Positions 10,239 through 17,981 of a stretch of DNA of 64,000 nt are shown here, in pieces. Under the pieces are notes generated by a model. The model worked only from the letters and a program-made list of their open reading frames with translations, made no database searches and was not told the origin of the DNA. Origin of the DNA: an uncultured Flavobacteriaceae bacterium (GTDB lineage: Bacteria > Bacteroidota > Bacteroidia > Flavobacteriales > Flavobacteriaceae); contig CALJVK010000004.1 of the NCBI GenBank assembly GCA_937773465.1, positions 19,249-83,248 of the forward strand. The letters run 5' to 3'. The first letter of the stretch is position 1, and each line of letters begins with the position of its first letter. Made by a program: the position numbers and the translations under genes.

Positions 10239-10933
10239 AAAAGTATTCTTACATAGGCGTTTCTTTTATTGTATTAATCTTTGGGATTATATTCTTCCCA
10301 AGAATAATGGATCGAATTGAAAACCAGTCAATAAATGACTCGAAACGTCTGTCTATTTCTGACGAGCTTAGCTTTATAAAACTAAATGGAGAAAAAAGAA
10401 AAGTTGCTGATTTTTTATTCTTAAATCAAGACAGCCTATTTATAAGTAACCAAGATTTTAATGGTAAAGTATTTGTTGCGGAATTTTTCTTTACAAGGTG
10501 CCCGTCTATTTGTATAGAAATGAATAAAAACATGAAAATTTTAGACGAGATATATGGCGACAGAGATGATTTTGGGATAGCATCATTTACAATAGATCCC
10601 GAAAATGACACTCCAACAACTTTAAAAAAATACTCTGAATTAATTGAAGTTAAATCTAAAAATTGGCATTTTTTAACTGGAGATAAGGAAGATATTTATG
10701 AGCTGTCAAACAAAGGATTCAATATTTTTTCCTCTATTAACCAAGCTGTCGAAGGGGGGTTTGAGCATCAAGGATTTTTTGCTTTGATAGATAAGGATGG
10801 TTATATTCGTTCAAGAGTAAACGATTATGGTACTCCTATTGTATATTATTCAGGGATAACTAATGAAAATGAAAATATACAAGGAATTGAGATGATTAAA
10901 GAGGATATTGATAAACTTTTAAATTTAAAATAA
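10235..10933 (+). CDS. SCO family copper chaperone/thioredoxin-fold protein
   Basis: Sco1/SenC proteins deliver copper to the CuA site of cytochrome c oxidase or reduce its cysteines. The 232-residue protein has an N-terminal anchor (YIGVSFIVLIFGIIFFP), the copper-binding CxxxC in FFFTRCPSICIEMNKNM and the distal histidine in GFEHQGFFALIDKDG. These are all of the expected metal ligands. The other family blocks, IASFTIDPENDTPTTLKKYSE and NWHFLTGDKEDIYELSNKGF, are present. The start is a TTG at 10235 overlapping the TGA of the preceding gene; the next ATG would be too far inside. The stop TAA shares its last base with the ATG of the DUF420 gene, so three genes are coupled here. Confidence 0.93.
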   Translation: MKKYSYIGVSFIVLIFGIIFFPRIMDRIENQSINDSKRLSISDELSFIKLNGEKRKVADFLFLNQDSLFISNQDFNGKVFVAEFFFTRCPSICIEMNKNMKILDEIYGDRDDFGIASFTIDPENDTPTTLKKYSELIEVKSKNWHFLTGDKEDIYELSNKGFNIFSSINQAVEGGFEHQGFFALIDKDGYIRSRVNDYGTPIVYYSGITNENENIQGIEMIKEDIDKLLNLK

Positions 10934-11448
10934 TGGCTAGTAATAAATATGGAATTTGGATTAAAATTGTATCTGTTTTAATCCCTGTTGTTGTAGCTAT
11001 TTTGTTTACTGTTAGAATTCCCAATGTTGAACCCTTGTCGTTTTTACCTCCAATTTATGCTACAATAAATGGATTTACAGCCCTTCTTTTGATTTTGGCA
11101 CTAAGAGCTATTAAATCAGGAAAAAGATTACTACATGAAAGATTAATGAAGACTTGTATTGCTTTGTCATTAGTTTTTTTAGTCATGTATATAGCTTATC
11201 ATATGACTTCAGATCCAACTCCTTTTGGTGGAGAAGGAGCGATAGCTTATTTGTATTATTTTATATTAATTTCTCATATCATATTATCAATAATTTTAAT
11301 TCCACTTGTATTAACAAGTTATGTAAGAGCTATTCAGGCTCAATTTGATCCACATAAAAAGATTTCTAAAATCACTTTTCCAATTTGGCTTTACGTAGCA
11401 GTTACTGGTGTTGTGGTATATCTAATGATTGAACCTTATTACGTATGA
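10933..11448 (+). CDS. DUF420 domain-containing membrane protein
   Basis: A 171-residue protein with five membrane helices and the features of DUF420 proteins. These are FLPPIYATINGFTALLLILA, the LLHERLMKTCIALSLVFLV segment, AYHMTSDPTPFGGEG, and FPIWLYVAVTGVVVYLM near the C terminus. Family members (YozB/CtaM-like) are associated with cytochrome oxidase assembly; CtaM in staphylococci is needed for an active heme A oxidase. The conserved histidines in HERLMK, AYHMTS and ISHIILSI may be heme or copper ligands, but that is inference. The start ATG overlaps the stop of the Sco gene and the stop overlaps the next ATG. The operon context fits an oxidase assembly role. Confidence 0.85.
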   Translation: MASNKYGIWIKIVSVLIPVVVAILFTVRIPNVEPLSFLPPIYATINGFTALLLILALRAIKSGKRLLHERLMKTCIALSLVFLVMYIAYHMTSDPTPFGGEGAIAYLYYFILISHIILSIILIPLVLTSYVRAIQAQFDPHKKISKITFPIWLYVAVTGVVVYLMIEPYYV

Positions 11449-11627
11449 GTTTAATAATTTATTTATTGGACCTGCAATGCGCTATGTGTAGGGCAGTTTT
11501 GGAGTCTGGTGCTGACCAAAAAGCTGCTGAAAGTCTAAACGATGGTATAGTTTATTTGATGATTATCCCATATATACTTGGAGGATTAACCTTGTATTTC
11601 CTCTACTTAAAGTTTTTTAAAAAGTAA
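11445..11627 (+). CDS. Small CxxC membrane protein ending the cox operon
   Basis: A 60-residue protein whose ATG overlaps the stop of the DUF420 gene (ATGA), so it is very probably translated. It starts with a short hydrophobic piece, then LDLQCAMCRAVLESG, which holds a CxxC pair, and a C-terminal membrane helix (VYLMIIPYILGGLTLYFLYL) ending in a Lys-rich tail. Small proteins of this kind with a C-x-M-C-R core are found at the end of cox assembly clusters in flavobacteria, but I know no assigned function. The cysteines could bind copper or form a disulfide near the membrane. That is speculation from position and motif. Confidence 0.7.
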   Translation: MSLIIYLLDLQCAMCRAVLESGADQKAAESLNDGIVYLMIIPYILGGLTLYFLYLKFFKK

Positions 11628-11658
11628 TTTGTGGGTTTGTAATTTTTTTTTACTTTTG
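11628..11658 (+). promoter_or_regulatory. Bacteroidota-type promoter for the PadR/PspC operon
   Basis: TTTG at 11628-11631 and TACTTTTG at 11651-11658 are separated by exactly 19 bases, a perfect match to the Bacteroidota promoter consensus. It lies just after the cox operon and points towards the small-lipoprotein, PadR and PspC genes. The operator-like repeat at 11660-11688 starts immediately after the -7 element. Confidence 0.7.
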
Positions 11659-11659
11659 C

Positions 11660-11688
11660 TACTATGTAATGCATAGTACTATGTAATG
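11660..11688 (+). promoter_or_regulatory. Operator-like repeated palindrome, probable PadR binding site
   Basis: TACTATGTAATG occurs twice, at 11660-11671 and 11677-11688, with a 17-base period. TACTATG at 11660-11666 also pairs with CATAGTA at 11672-11678, and CATAGTACTATG at 11672-11683 is a perfect palindrome. The site covers the expected transcription start of the promoter just upstream. PadR regulators often bind ATGT-containing dyads at their own promoters, so autoregulation by the PadR gene at 12125 is the likely reading. The link between protein and site is inferred. Confidence 0.6.
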
Positions 11689-11792
11689 TATAATATAATG
11701 GTTAGCCTTAAATCTCAAATGAAAATATATTCCATATATAATTTGATTTAAAGTGTTTGATATTTGGGGCTGAGTATTTAAAAACTTAAAAA

Positions 11793-11894
11793 ATGGAATT
11801 ACTTTTTGAATGGAAACAATTATTTGGTTTAGTGTTATTACTACTAGTTATTGGAATTACTATCAATTTTATTAAAAGAAAAATTAAAAATTAA
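11793..11894 (+). CDS. 33-residue single-helix membrane peptide
   Basis: A short open frame, MELLFEWKQLF followed by a leucine/isoleucine-rich helix and the basic tail NFIKRKIKN. It looks like a one-pass membrane peptide. It starts with ATG, ends four bases before the ATG of the next lipoprotein gene, and lies downstream of a strong promoter and operator. These points support expression, but its small size means chance cannot be excluded. I do not recognise it. Confidence 0.4.
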   Translation: MELLFEWKQLFGLVLLLLVIGITINFIKRKIKN

Positions 11895-11898
11895 AACA

Positions 11899-12117
11899 AT
11901 GAAAAAACTCTTATTACTATTATTTATCACTTTCACATTCATATCCTGTATGGGAGATGTAAAACCTACTGTTACTGTAAACAACGACATTAACTTGACC
12001 ATTGACGGCGAGAATATTGATGGAGTTCAAGGAGAATGGATTATTACATCTGAGGAAAAAAACGAAAAAGGTAAAGAGATAATTATTATCACAATCGAAA
12101 AAAACGAAATAAATTAA
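11899..12117 (+). CDS. Small lipoprotein of unknown function
   Basis: A 72-residue protein with a signal sequence and lipobox, MKKLLLLLFITFTFISCMGD, in which Cys17 would be lipidated. The mature part is a short hydrophilic beta-rich segment (PTVTVNNDINLTIDGENIDG, then EWIITSEEKNEKGKEIIIIT). I chose the ATG at 11899 because it directly begins the signal peptide; a TTG at 11851 would add 16 residues that belong to the tail of the preceding small frame. The gene lies 7 bases before the PadR gene, behind the same promoter. Function is unknown; a periplasmic or inner-envelope role with the PspC protein is possible. Confidence 0.65.
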   Translation: MKKLLLLLFITFTFISCMGDVKPTVTVNNDINLTIDGENIDGVQGEWIITSEEKNEKGKEIIIITIEKNEIN

Positions 12118-12124
12118 TTTTTAA

Positions 12125-12457
12125 TTGAGTACTGAAAATTTCAAAATACAAATTAGAAAAGGACTTTTGGAATTCTGTGTTTTACAGATTATTTCAAAAA
12201 AAGAAGTTTATGCTTCTGAAATTATAGAGGAATTAAAAAACTCTAAAATAATTGTTGTTGAGGGTACAGTTTACCCACTTTTAAGTCGATTAAAAAAATC
12301 AGACTACATCACACACGAATGGAAAGAATCAACTCAAGGTCCACCAAGAAAGTATTATTCGATTAGTGCTTATGGATTAGAACATTTAAAAGAACTAATC
12401 GTTTCTTGGAACGATATAAATAGCTCAGTAAAAGAACTGATTAAAACCAAAAAATGA
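12125..12457 (+). CDS. PadR family transcriptional regulator
   Basis: A 110-residue winged-helix repressor of the PadR family. The N-terminal helix segment RKGLLEFCVLQIISKKEVYA is followed by the recognition helix region VVEGTVYPLLSRLKKSDYI and the wing WKESTQGPPRKYYSISAYGL, which is the standard PadR signature. It lacks a long C-terminal dimer domain, as in short PadR-s2 proteins. The start is a TTG at 12125, consistent with alignment of the first residues. The stop overlaps the ATG of a 25-residue frame. In flavobacteria such regulators sit with PspC-domain genes, as here, and probably control their own operon through the repeat at 11660-11688. Confidence 0.9.
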   Translation: MSTENFKIQIRKGLLEFCVLQIISKKEVYASEIIEELKNSKIIVVEGTVYPLLSRLKKSDYITHEWKESTQGPPRKYYSISAYGLEHLKELIVSWNDINSSVKELIKTKK

Positions 12458-12531
12458 AAAAACTATTTCTTTTATTATTGGAATTTAAGATAAATCTTTT
12501 AAAGAAAATTTTAGAATGTTTTAGGAAATAA
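12454..12531 (+). CDS. 25-residue peptide overlapping the PadR stop
   Basis: A very short frame beginning with an ATG that overlaps the PadR TGA by the ATGA arrangement and ending 9 bases before the PspC gene. The peptide is MKKLFLLLLEFKINLLKKIL plus a short tail: basic, hydrophobic and amphipathic. It fills exactly the gap between two real genes, which is why I list it. It might be a translational coupler rather than a functional peptide. Confidence 0.3.
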   Translation: MKKLFLLLLEFKINLLKKILECFRK

Positions 12532-12540
12532 TCAAAAAAA

Positions 12541-13812
12541 ATGAAAAAAACACTTACAATAAACATAGGTCACTCAATTTTTAACATTGAAGAAGATGCT
12601 TATGATATATTGAACAGATATTTAGATTCAATAAAAAATTATTTTAATAAAATTGATAATGATCTAGAGATTATTAAAGATTTTGAATTAAGAATTGCAG
12701 AAAATTTTTCATCTAAAGTTTCATCTTCAAAACAATGTATAGATTTAAGTGATGTTAAAGAAGTCATTGAGATAATGGGATCTTTAGATGACTTTAAAGA
12801 AATTTATAATGATACTGATACTGAAAATGTAAAAGAAGAGAAAAAAAGTAATAAGCTTTTTAGAGATTCTAGCAATAGAATTATTGCAGGAGTTTGCTCT
12901 GGCATAGCTGAATATTTTAAAATTGATCCAATAATTGTAAGAGTTCTATTTTTTATAGCAGTTCCATTGAATTTAATAGTGTATATAATTTTTTGGATAG
13001 GAATTCCGTCTAAAGATTTTAATCCTGATCTTAGAAAAATACTTTATAGGGATAAAGAGAATGGAGTAATTGGAGGGGTATCCAAAGGACTTTCAAATTA
13101 TCTTAAGATTGATGCTAATATTATTAGGATTGTTTTTGTAGTTAGTTTATTTTTTGGAGGAGCTGGGTTACTATTCTATCTCTTATTGTGGCTTTTCACT
13201 AAAGAAGCAAAGACTATCGGTCAAAAAATGAATATGTCGGGTTTTAATGTGAATCTATCTAATATTGAGGACTTCATTAAAAAAAAAACAAAAAATCTAA
13301 ACAGTCCTGAAAACACTTTAACTAAGGTTTTTTTATTTCCGTTCAGACTATTGGCTCCACTGATTAATGCATTTTTAAAGATTGGGGTTTTCGTTTTTAA
13401 AACAATATTCTTTATGTTTTCTTCAATATTTATTGTTTTTATTTCTATTTTATTATTTGTTTTTTCAACTATATCATTTAAAGATATTAGTTCAGAACAA
13501 GATTCTGAATTTTATGAACTATTAAATGCTCTTCCTGATTACTTTGCTATATTTTCAGTGGTTTTCTTACTGCTTACAATTGTAATTTCTGTTATTATTT
13601 CGTTTTATGTATTGTTTAAAAAGAAATCAAATTCTTATTTTTTTATGGTATTAATTTTTTTGTGGATAGCTTTTTTAATCCTTATTATGATTTCATTACC
13701 AAATATAATTTTAAACATGCAAGAATTATATTTGCTGCCAAATTGGATTGACGGCAACTATTCTTTTATTTGGAAATGGGATGATGGTATAATGTTAAAT
13801 AAAAATAATTAG
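12541..13812 (+). CDS. PspC domain membrane protein with two PspC domains
   Basis: A 423-residue envelope-stress-type membrane protein. Residues 1-95 form a soluble N-terminal region. Two PspC domains follow in tandem: about 103-160 (RDSSNRIIAGVCSGIAEYFK and the helix VLFFIAVPLNLIVYIIFWIG) and about 165-220 (RDKENGVIGGVSKGLSNYLK, then VVSLFFGGAGLLFYLLLWLF). The C-terminal half has about four more membrane helices (near 265-300, 340-365, 370-395). PspC proteins sense membrane stress in proteobacteria; the role in Bacteroidota is less clear. It is expressed after the PadR gene and is its probable target. The start ATG follows a run of A bases. Confidence 0.88.
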   Translation: MKKTLTINIGHSIFNIEEDAYDILNRYLDSIKNYFNKIDNDLEIIKDFELRIAENFSSKVSSSKQCIDLSDVKEVIEIMGSLDDFKEIYNDTDTENVKEEKKSNKLFRDSSNRIIAGVCSGIAEYFKIDPIIVRVLFFIAVPLNLIVYIIFWIGIPSKDFNPDLRKILYRDKENGVIGGVSKGLSNYLKIDANIIRIVFVVSLFFGGAGLLFYLLLWLFTKEAKTIGQKMNMSGFNVNLSNIEDFIKKKTKNLNSPENTLTKVFLFPFRLLAPLINAFLKIGVFVFKTIFFMFSSIFIVFISILLFVFSTISFKDISSEQDSEFYELLNALPDYFAIFSVVFLLLTIVISVIISFYVLFKKKSNSYFFMVLIFLWIAFLILIMISLPNIILNMQELYLLPNWIDGNYSFIWKWDDGIMLNKNN

Positions 13813-13861
13813 GTTTAAAAAGTAAACTAGTTTATATTTATGAAATATTAAAACGTTTATA

Positions 13862-14431
13862 ATGACAAAAGAAGAACAATTAAGCATAATTAATGATGCT
13901 ATAAAGAAGACTAAATTCAATTTAAAACCTCTTGGATATAACTTTATTTTCTGGGGTGTTTTAATAAATCTTATGACCTTCTTTCACTTTTTTTTCCCTC
14001 AGATAGTACAATTCACTTATTATTCATCTACAATTTATTGGATTTTAATTCCTTTACTTGGAATGGTTTATACTACCTATTATAATATTAAAACAGGAAA
14101 TATAATTGGATATGAAACTCAACTTGGAAGAGTTATTAGAATTATTTGGGGTGTATTTGGATTTTCTTGGCTGGCTATTATTGCTATTTCTTTAATTTCA
14201 GATCTTAATCCAGTTCCAGATATTTTATTCCTTTTAGGGATTACCCTAATGACATCAGGAATAATTATAAAATTCAATAAAATAACATTTGGAGGGATTG
14301 CATTAATCATCTTTGTTGTTTACACCTCTTTTCAGCCAGGATTAAACCTTCTTATAATTAATGCAGTTGGAATTACTTTTGGAATGTTAATTCCAGGTTT
14401 AGCTCTTTATTTTCAAAAGGAAAATGAATAA
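13862..14431 (+). CDS. Five-to-six-helix membrane protein of unknown function
   Basis: A 189-residue protein with a polar N terminus (TKEEQLSIINDAIKKTKFN) and about six hydrophobic segments: near 28-45, 58-78, 95-115, 122-138, 142-155 and 160-180. No catalytic motif is visible. It overlaps the following winged-helix regulator by 8 bases, which suggests that the two are translated together and that the regulator controls or responds to this membrane protein. Flavobacteria often pair such a membrane protein with a small winged-helix protein. I do not recognise a named family with confidence. Confidence 0.7.
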   Translation: MTKEEQLSIINDAIKKTKFNLKPLGYNFIFWGVLINLMTFFHFFFPQIVQFTYYSSTIYWILIPLLGMVYTTYYNIKTGNIIGYETQLGRVIRIIWGVFGFSWLAIIAISLISDLNPVPDILFLLGITLMTSGIIIKFNKITFGGIALIIFVVYTSFQPGLNLLIINAVGITFGMLIPGLALYFQKENE

Positions 14432-14702
14432 AGACATCGAAAAATTATTGTTTAACCCTATAAGACTCAAAACTATTTCGTTTTTGATGACAGTAGAGAC
14501 TTGTAATTTTAAAGTATTACTAGAAATTACTGATTCAACAAAAGGTAACTTAAGTACTCAGTTAAAGAAATTAAATGAAGCAGGACTGATAAAAATCGAT
14601 AAATATTTTCAAAAGAGTTATCCAACAACAGACTACTCAATAACAAAAAAAGGACAAAAATCATTTGAAGAATTTTTCAATCAATTACATTCGTATAAAT
14701 AA
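14424..14702 (+). CDS. Winged-helix transcriptional regulator (ArsR/MarR-like, HTH_34 type)
   Basis: A 92-residue DNA-binding protein. The helix-turn-helix is visible in the stretch from LFNPIRLKTISFLMTVETC to LLEITDSTKGNLSTQLKKLN, followed by the wing from GLIKIDKYFQKSYPTTDYSI to TKKGQKSFEEF. The pattern matches the short winged-helix proteins annotated as transcriptional regulators in Bacteroidota, in which a STKGNLS-type recognition helix is conserved. It overlaps the upstream membrane protein gene by 8 bases. Downstream lies the efflux operon, 62 bases away, so control of either neighbour is possible. Confidence 0.82.
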   Translation: MNKDIEKLLFNPIRLKTISFLMTVETCNFKVLLEITDSTKGNLSTQLKKLNEAGLIKIDKYFQKSYPTTDYSITKKGQKSFEEFFNQLHSYK

Positions 14703-14764
14703 TTTATAAATAGATTAAACCTTAGGCATATTTATTGATCTAAATAAAATGACAACTAACAATT

Positions 14765-15457
14765 ATGATTAAAATAAACGACTTACATAAGTCCTATAAA
14801 ATGGGCTCCAATTCTCTCCATGTTTTAAAAGGAATAAATTTTAATGTTGAAGAAGGTGAGTTAGTTGCAATTATGGGGTCTTCAGGTTCTGGAAAATCAA
14901 CACTTTTAAATATTTTGGGAATGTTAGATCTTTTAGACAAAGGATCATATGATTTAGATGGAGTTCCTATTAAGGACTTAGATGAAACTAAAGCTGCTAA
15001 TTATAGAAACAAGTTTTTAGGTTTTGTATTTCAATCTTTTAATTTAATTAATTACAAAACAGCACTTGAAAACGTTACCCTTCCGTTATATTATCAAGGG
15101 GTTAAAAGAAAAGAAAGAGATGCTGAGGCTTTAAAATATTTAGATGATGTTGGATTAAAAGAATGGGCAACCCACTTGCCTAGTGAACTGTCTGGAGGTC
15201 AAAAGCAAAGAGTAGCTATTGCTAGGGCTCTTGTTTCTAAGCCAAAGGTACTTCTAGCCGATGAGCCTACTGGGGCGTTAGACTCTAAAACTTCAAAAGA
15301 AGTAATGGCTTTAATTCAGGATATAAATAAGAGTGGTAAAACAATTTTAATTGTAACTCACGAAGAAGATATTGCTAAAATGTGTTCTAGAATTGTAAGA
15401 TTAAAAGATGGAGTAATTGTAGAAGACAAAAAAAATAAAATGATAAAAGCTATTTAA
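14765..15457 (+). CDS. ABC transporter ATP-binding protein, MacB/LolD type
   Basis: A 230-residue ATPase that energises the two following permeases. All motifs are in place: Walker A GSSGSGKST, Q-loop VFQSFNLINYKTALENV, signature LSGGQKQRVAIARALV, Walker B VLLADEPTGALD and the H-loop IVTHEED. The family (MacB, LolD, FtsE-like type VII ABC proteins) works by mechanotransmission across the envelope rather than by moving substrate through the membrane domain. The stop is followed directly by the ATG of the first permease. The gene begins an operon with two permeases, an adaptor and a TolC-like protein, so export of a peptide, toxic compound or lipid is likely; the substrate cannot be read. Confidence 0.93.
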   Translation: MIKINDLHKSYKMGSNSLHVLKGINFNVEEGELVAIMGSSGSGKSTLLNILGMLDLLDKGSYDLDGVPIKDLDETKAANYRNKFLGFVFQSFNLINYKTALENVTLPLYYQGVKRKERDAEALKYLDDVGLKEWATHLPSELSGGQKQRVAIARALVSKPKVLLADEPTGALDSKTSKEVMALIQDINKSGKTILIVTHEEDIAKMCSRIVRLKDGVIVEDKKNKMIKAI

Positions 15458-16690
15458 ATGTTTAGTAGAGACCGCTGGTTAGAAATATTTGAAACAATTA
15501 GAAAGAATAAGCTTAGAACTTTTCTTTCTGGTTTCACTGTAGCCTTAGGTATCCTGATTTTTGTAGTATTATTTGGTTTTGGAAATGGCCTTAAAAATAC
15601 GTTCGATAAATTTTTTAAGGACGACGCTTTAAACACTATGTGGGTTAGACCAAGCAGAACTTCTAAACCATATATGGGTTATGAAGCTAACAGACGAATA
15701 GAATTAGATAACGCTGATCTTGAAGATATATCTAAAAGGTTTGAATTTTATATACAAGGAATAACTCCTAGAATTTCATTTAGCGGAACAGTAGGATATA
15801 AATTAGAATCTAATAATTATCCCATAAGAGGAGTTGGCCCATCTCATCAAAATAACGAGATGACTATAATGATGAAAGGAAGATTTCTCAATGGTTTAGA
15901 TATAGATAATAAAGAAAGAAATATTGTAATAGGAAGACTAGTTGAACAGGATCTGTTTAAAGACGAAGATGGTATTGGTAAATTCATTTCAGGAGGAGGT
16001 AGATCTTGGAAAGTAGTTGGTGTCTTTCAAGACGATGGAGGAGACAATGAAGAAAGAATAATTTATGCTCCTTATACAACAATTCAAATGATACAAAAAG
16101 GCACTGACGATATTGGCCAAATGATAATATCATATAAACCTGAAATTGGCTATGTTGGAGCTGTTGCTTTTGAAAAACAATTAAAAAAATATTTAAAACA
16201 AAAGAAGTTTATTGATCCAACTGATCCAAGAGGTCTCTTTATTAGAAGCGCAGCCTCTGATCTTAAAGAAAACGATCAATTTACATCCGTTTTACAATAT
16301 ATAATCTCATTTGTGGGTATCGGAACCCTTTTAGCCGGAATTATTGGAATTTCAAATATTATGGTTTTTGTTGTTAAGGAAAGAACTAAAGAACTTGGGA
16401 TTAGAAAAGCAATTGGAGCTACTCCAAAATCAATCATAGGAATGATACTACATGAGGCTATCTTTATCACTACCATCTCTGGATATTTTGGATTATTTGT
16501 AGGGATTGCTTTTTTAAACTTTGTAGGGGATAAATTAGAAGAAGATTATTTTATTACTGATCCTTATGTAGATTTTTCAACAGGATTATCCGCTACTATA
16601 ATATTAATAGCCTTTGGAGCTTTTGCAGGCTATTTACCTGCCAAACGCGCAGCTAGTATAAAACCCATAGAAGCTTTAAGAGACGATTGA
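15458..16690 (+). CDS. MacB-like ABC transporter permease 1
   Basis: A 410-residue MacB/FtsX-type permease. One helix lies near residues 20-42 (FLSGFTVALGILIFVVLFGF). A large periplasmic MacB_PCD domain covers about 45-270. Three C-terminal helices include IISFVGIGTLLAGIIGISNI, and the FtsX core contains VKERTKELGIRKAIGATPKS. The C terminus KRAASIKPIEALRDD is typical. It probably pairs with the permease that follows to make a heterodimer. It lies directly after the ATPase with no gap and one base before the second permease. Confidence 0.92.
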   Translation: MFSRDRWLEIFETIRKNKLRTFLSGFTVALGILIFVVLFGFGNGLKNTFDKFFKDDALNTMWVRPSRTSKPYMGYEANRRIELDNADLEDISKRFEFYIQGITPRISFSGTVGYKLESNNYPIRGVGPSHQNNEMTIMMKGRFLNGLDIDNKERNIVIGRLVEQDLFKDEDGIGKFISGGGRSWKVVGVFQDDGGDNEERIIYAPYTTIQMIQKGTDDIGQMIISYKPEIGYVGAVAFEKQLKKYLKQKKFIDPTDPRGLFIRSAASDLKENDQFTSVLQYIISFVGIGTLLAGIIGISNIMVFVVKERTKELGIRKAIGATPKSIIGMILHEAIFITTISGYFGLFVGIAFLNFVGDKLEEDYFITDPYVDFSTGLSATIILIAFGAFAGYLPAKRAASIKPIEALRDD

Positions 16691-16691
16691 T

Positions 16692-17957
16692 ATGAAAAGA
16701 TTATTTGACAAAGACACATGGCAAGAAATTTTTGGTTCAATCCAAAAAAATAAGATTAGAACTATAATCACTATGATTGGAGTTTTGTGGGGGATCTTTA
16801 TATATATTGCACTTTCAGGATCTTCTAAAGGTCTTGATAATGGTTTTGAAAGGCAGTTTCAATCAATAGCTTCAAATAGTATTTTTGTTTGGGCTCAGTC
16901 TACAAGCCTTCCTTATGCAGGCTACAAATCTGAAAGAAATATTACTTTAAAAATACAAGATGCAGACGTTTTAAAAAAACAAGTTAAGAACATCAAATTT
17001 ATAGCTCCAAGAATTGTAGCTGGTATTTTTGGTTCAGCGGGTGGTAATATTGTAAGGGGAACAAAAACCGGTACTTATTCTGTTTATGGGGAATATCCAG
17101 AGTATATAAAAATAGCTACTTCCAAAATTTACGACGGAGGAAGATTTATTAACCACTCGGATATCAAAAATCAAAGAAAAGTTTGTGTTATTGGAGAAAG
17201 AACTCAGTTAGAACTTTTTGAAGATGATGAAGATCCTATTGGAAAATATGTAAGTATTAATAAAATTAATTTTAAAGTTGTTGGGGTTCATAAATTTGTT
17301 CAAGGTGGCGGTTTTGGTGATGATGGAGATATTTACATACCATTTACGACTTTTAAAAAAATATTTAATACTGGAGATGATGTTGGGTTTTTTATGATCG
17401 CTGCAGATGAAAATGCTGATGGAGTTAAAGTTGAAAAAGACATTAAGGCAACATTAAAACAAATTCATAAAATTGATCCTAATGATGAAAGAGCTATTGG
17501 AGGATTTAACTTAGGAGAGATTTTTAGAAAAACGATGAACTTTGCTAATGGTCTAACATTTTTATCATTAGTAGTTGGAATAGCTACTATTTTAGCTGGA
17601 ATTATAGGTATTGGAAATATATTACTTATTTCAGTAAAAGAAAGAACTAAAGAAATTGGAATTAGAAGAGCTTTGGGAGCAACACCTGCTGAAGTAAGAT
17701 CTCAAATCATTTTAGAATCTGTGTTTTTAACAATACTCGCTGGTGTGATTGGAATCATTTTAGGAGCATTAGTTCTATATGGAATCAATGCAGCAACAAT
17801 GGATCAAACAGATTTTCCATATACTAATCCTACTGTTCCAATTCCGTATGTTCTTGGGGCTTTAGGATTAATGATATTACTAGGAACACTAATAGGGATT
17901 ATACCAGCTCAAAGAGCTGTTAGTATTAAACCAATAGACGCATTAAGAGAAGAATAA
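16692..17957 (+). CDS. MacB-like ABC transporter permease 2
   Basis: A 421-residue paralogue of the preceding permease with the same layout. It has an N-terminal helix (TIITMIGVLWGIFIYIALSG), a periplasmic domain to about residue 275, then FLSLVVGIATILAGIIGIGN, the coupling segment VKERTKEIGIRRALGATPAE and two more helices, ending with QRAVSIKPIDALREE. The two-permease arrangement in one operon is usual in Bacteroidota, where the transporter is a heterodimer instead of the MacB homodimer with fused ATPase. It lies one base after permease 1 and 24 bases before the adaptor gene. Confidence 0.92.
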   Translation: MKRLFDKDTWQEIFGSIQKNKIRTIITMIGVLWGIFIYIALSGSSKGLDNGFERQFQSIASNSIFVWAQSTSLPYAGYKSERNITLKIQDADVLKKQVKNIKFIAPRIVAGIFGSAGGNIVRGTKTGTYSVYGEYPEYIKIATSKIYDGGRFINHSDIKNQRKVCVIGERTQLELFEDDEDPIGKYVSINKINFKVVGVHKFVQGGGFGDDGDIYIPFTTFKKIFNTGDDVGFFMIAADENADGVKVEKDIKATLKQIHKIDPNDERAIGGFNLGEIFRKTMNFANGLTFLSLVVGIATILAGIIGIGNILLISVKERTKEIGIRRALGATPAEVRSQIILESVFLTILAGVIGIILGALVLYGINAATMDQTDFPYTNPTVPIPYVLGALGLMILLGTLIGIIPAQRAVSIKPIDALREE

Positions 17958-17981
17958 TAGAATAACAATTAATTATATAAC

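Noticed and set aside
11851..11898. TTG start for the small lipoprotein
   Set aside because: The added residues overlap the 33-residue frame and would bury the lipobox signal behind a non-signal stretch.
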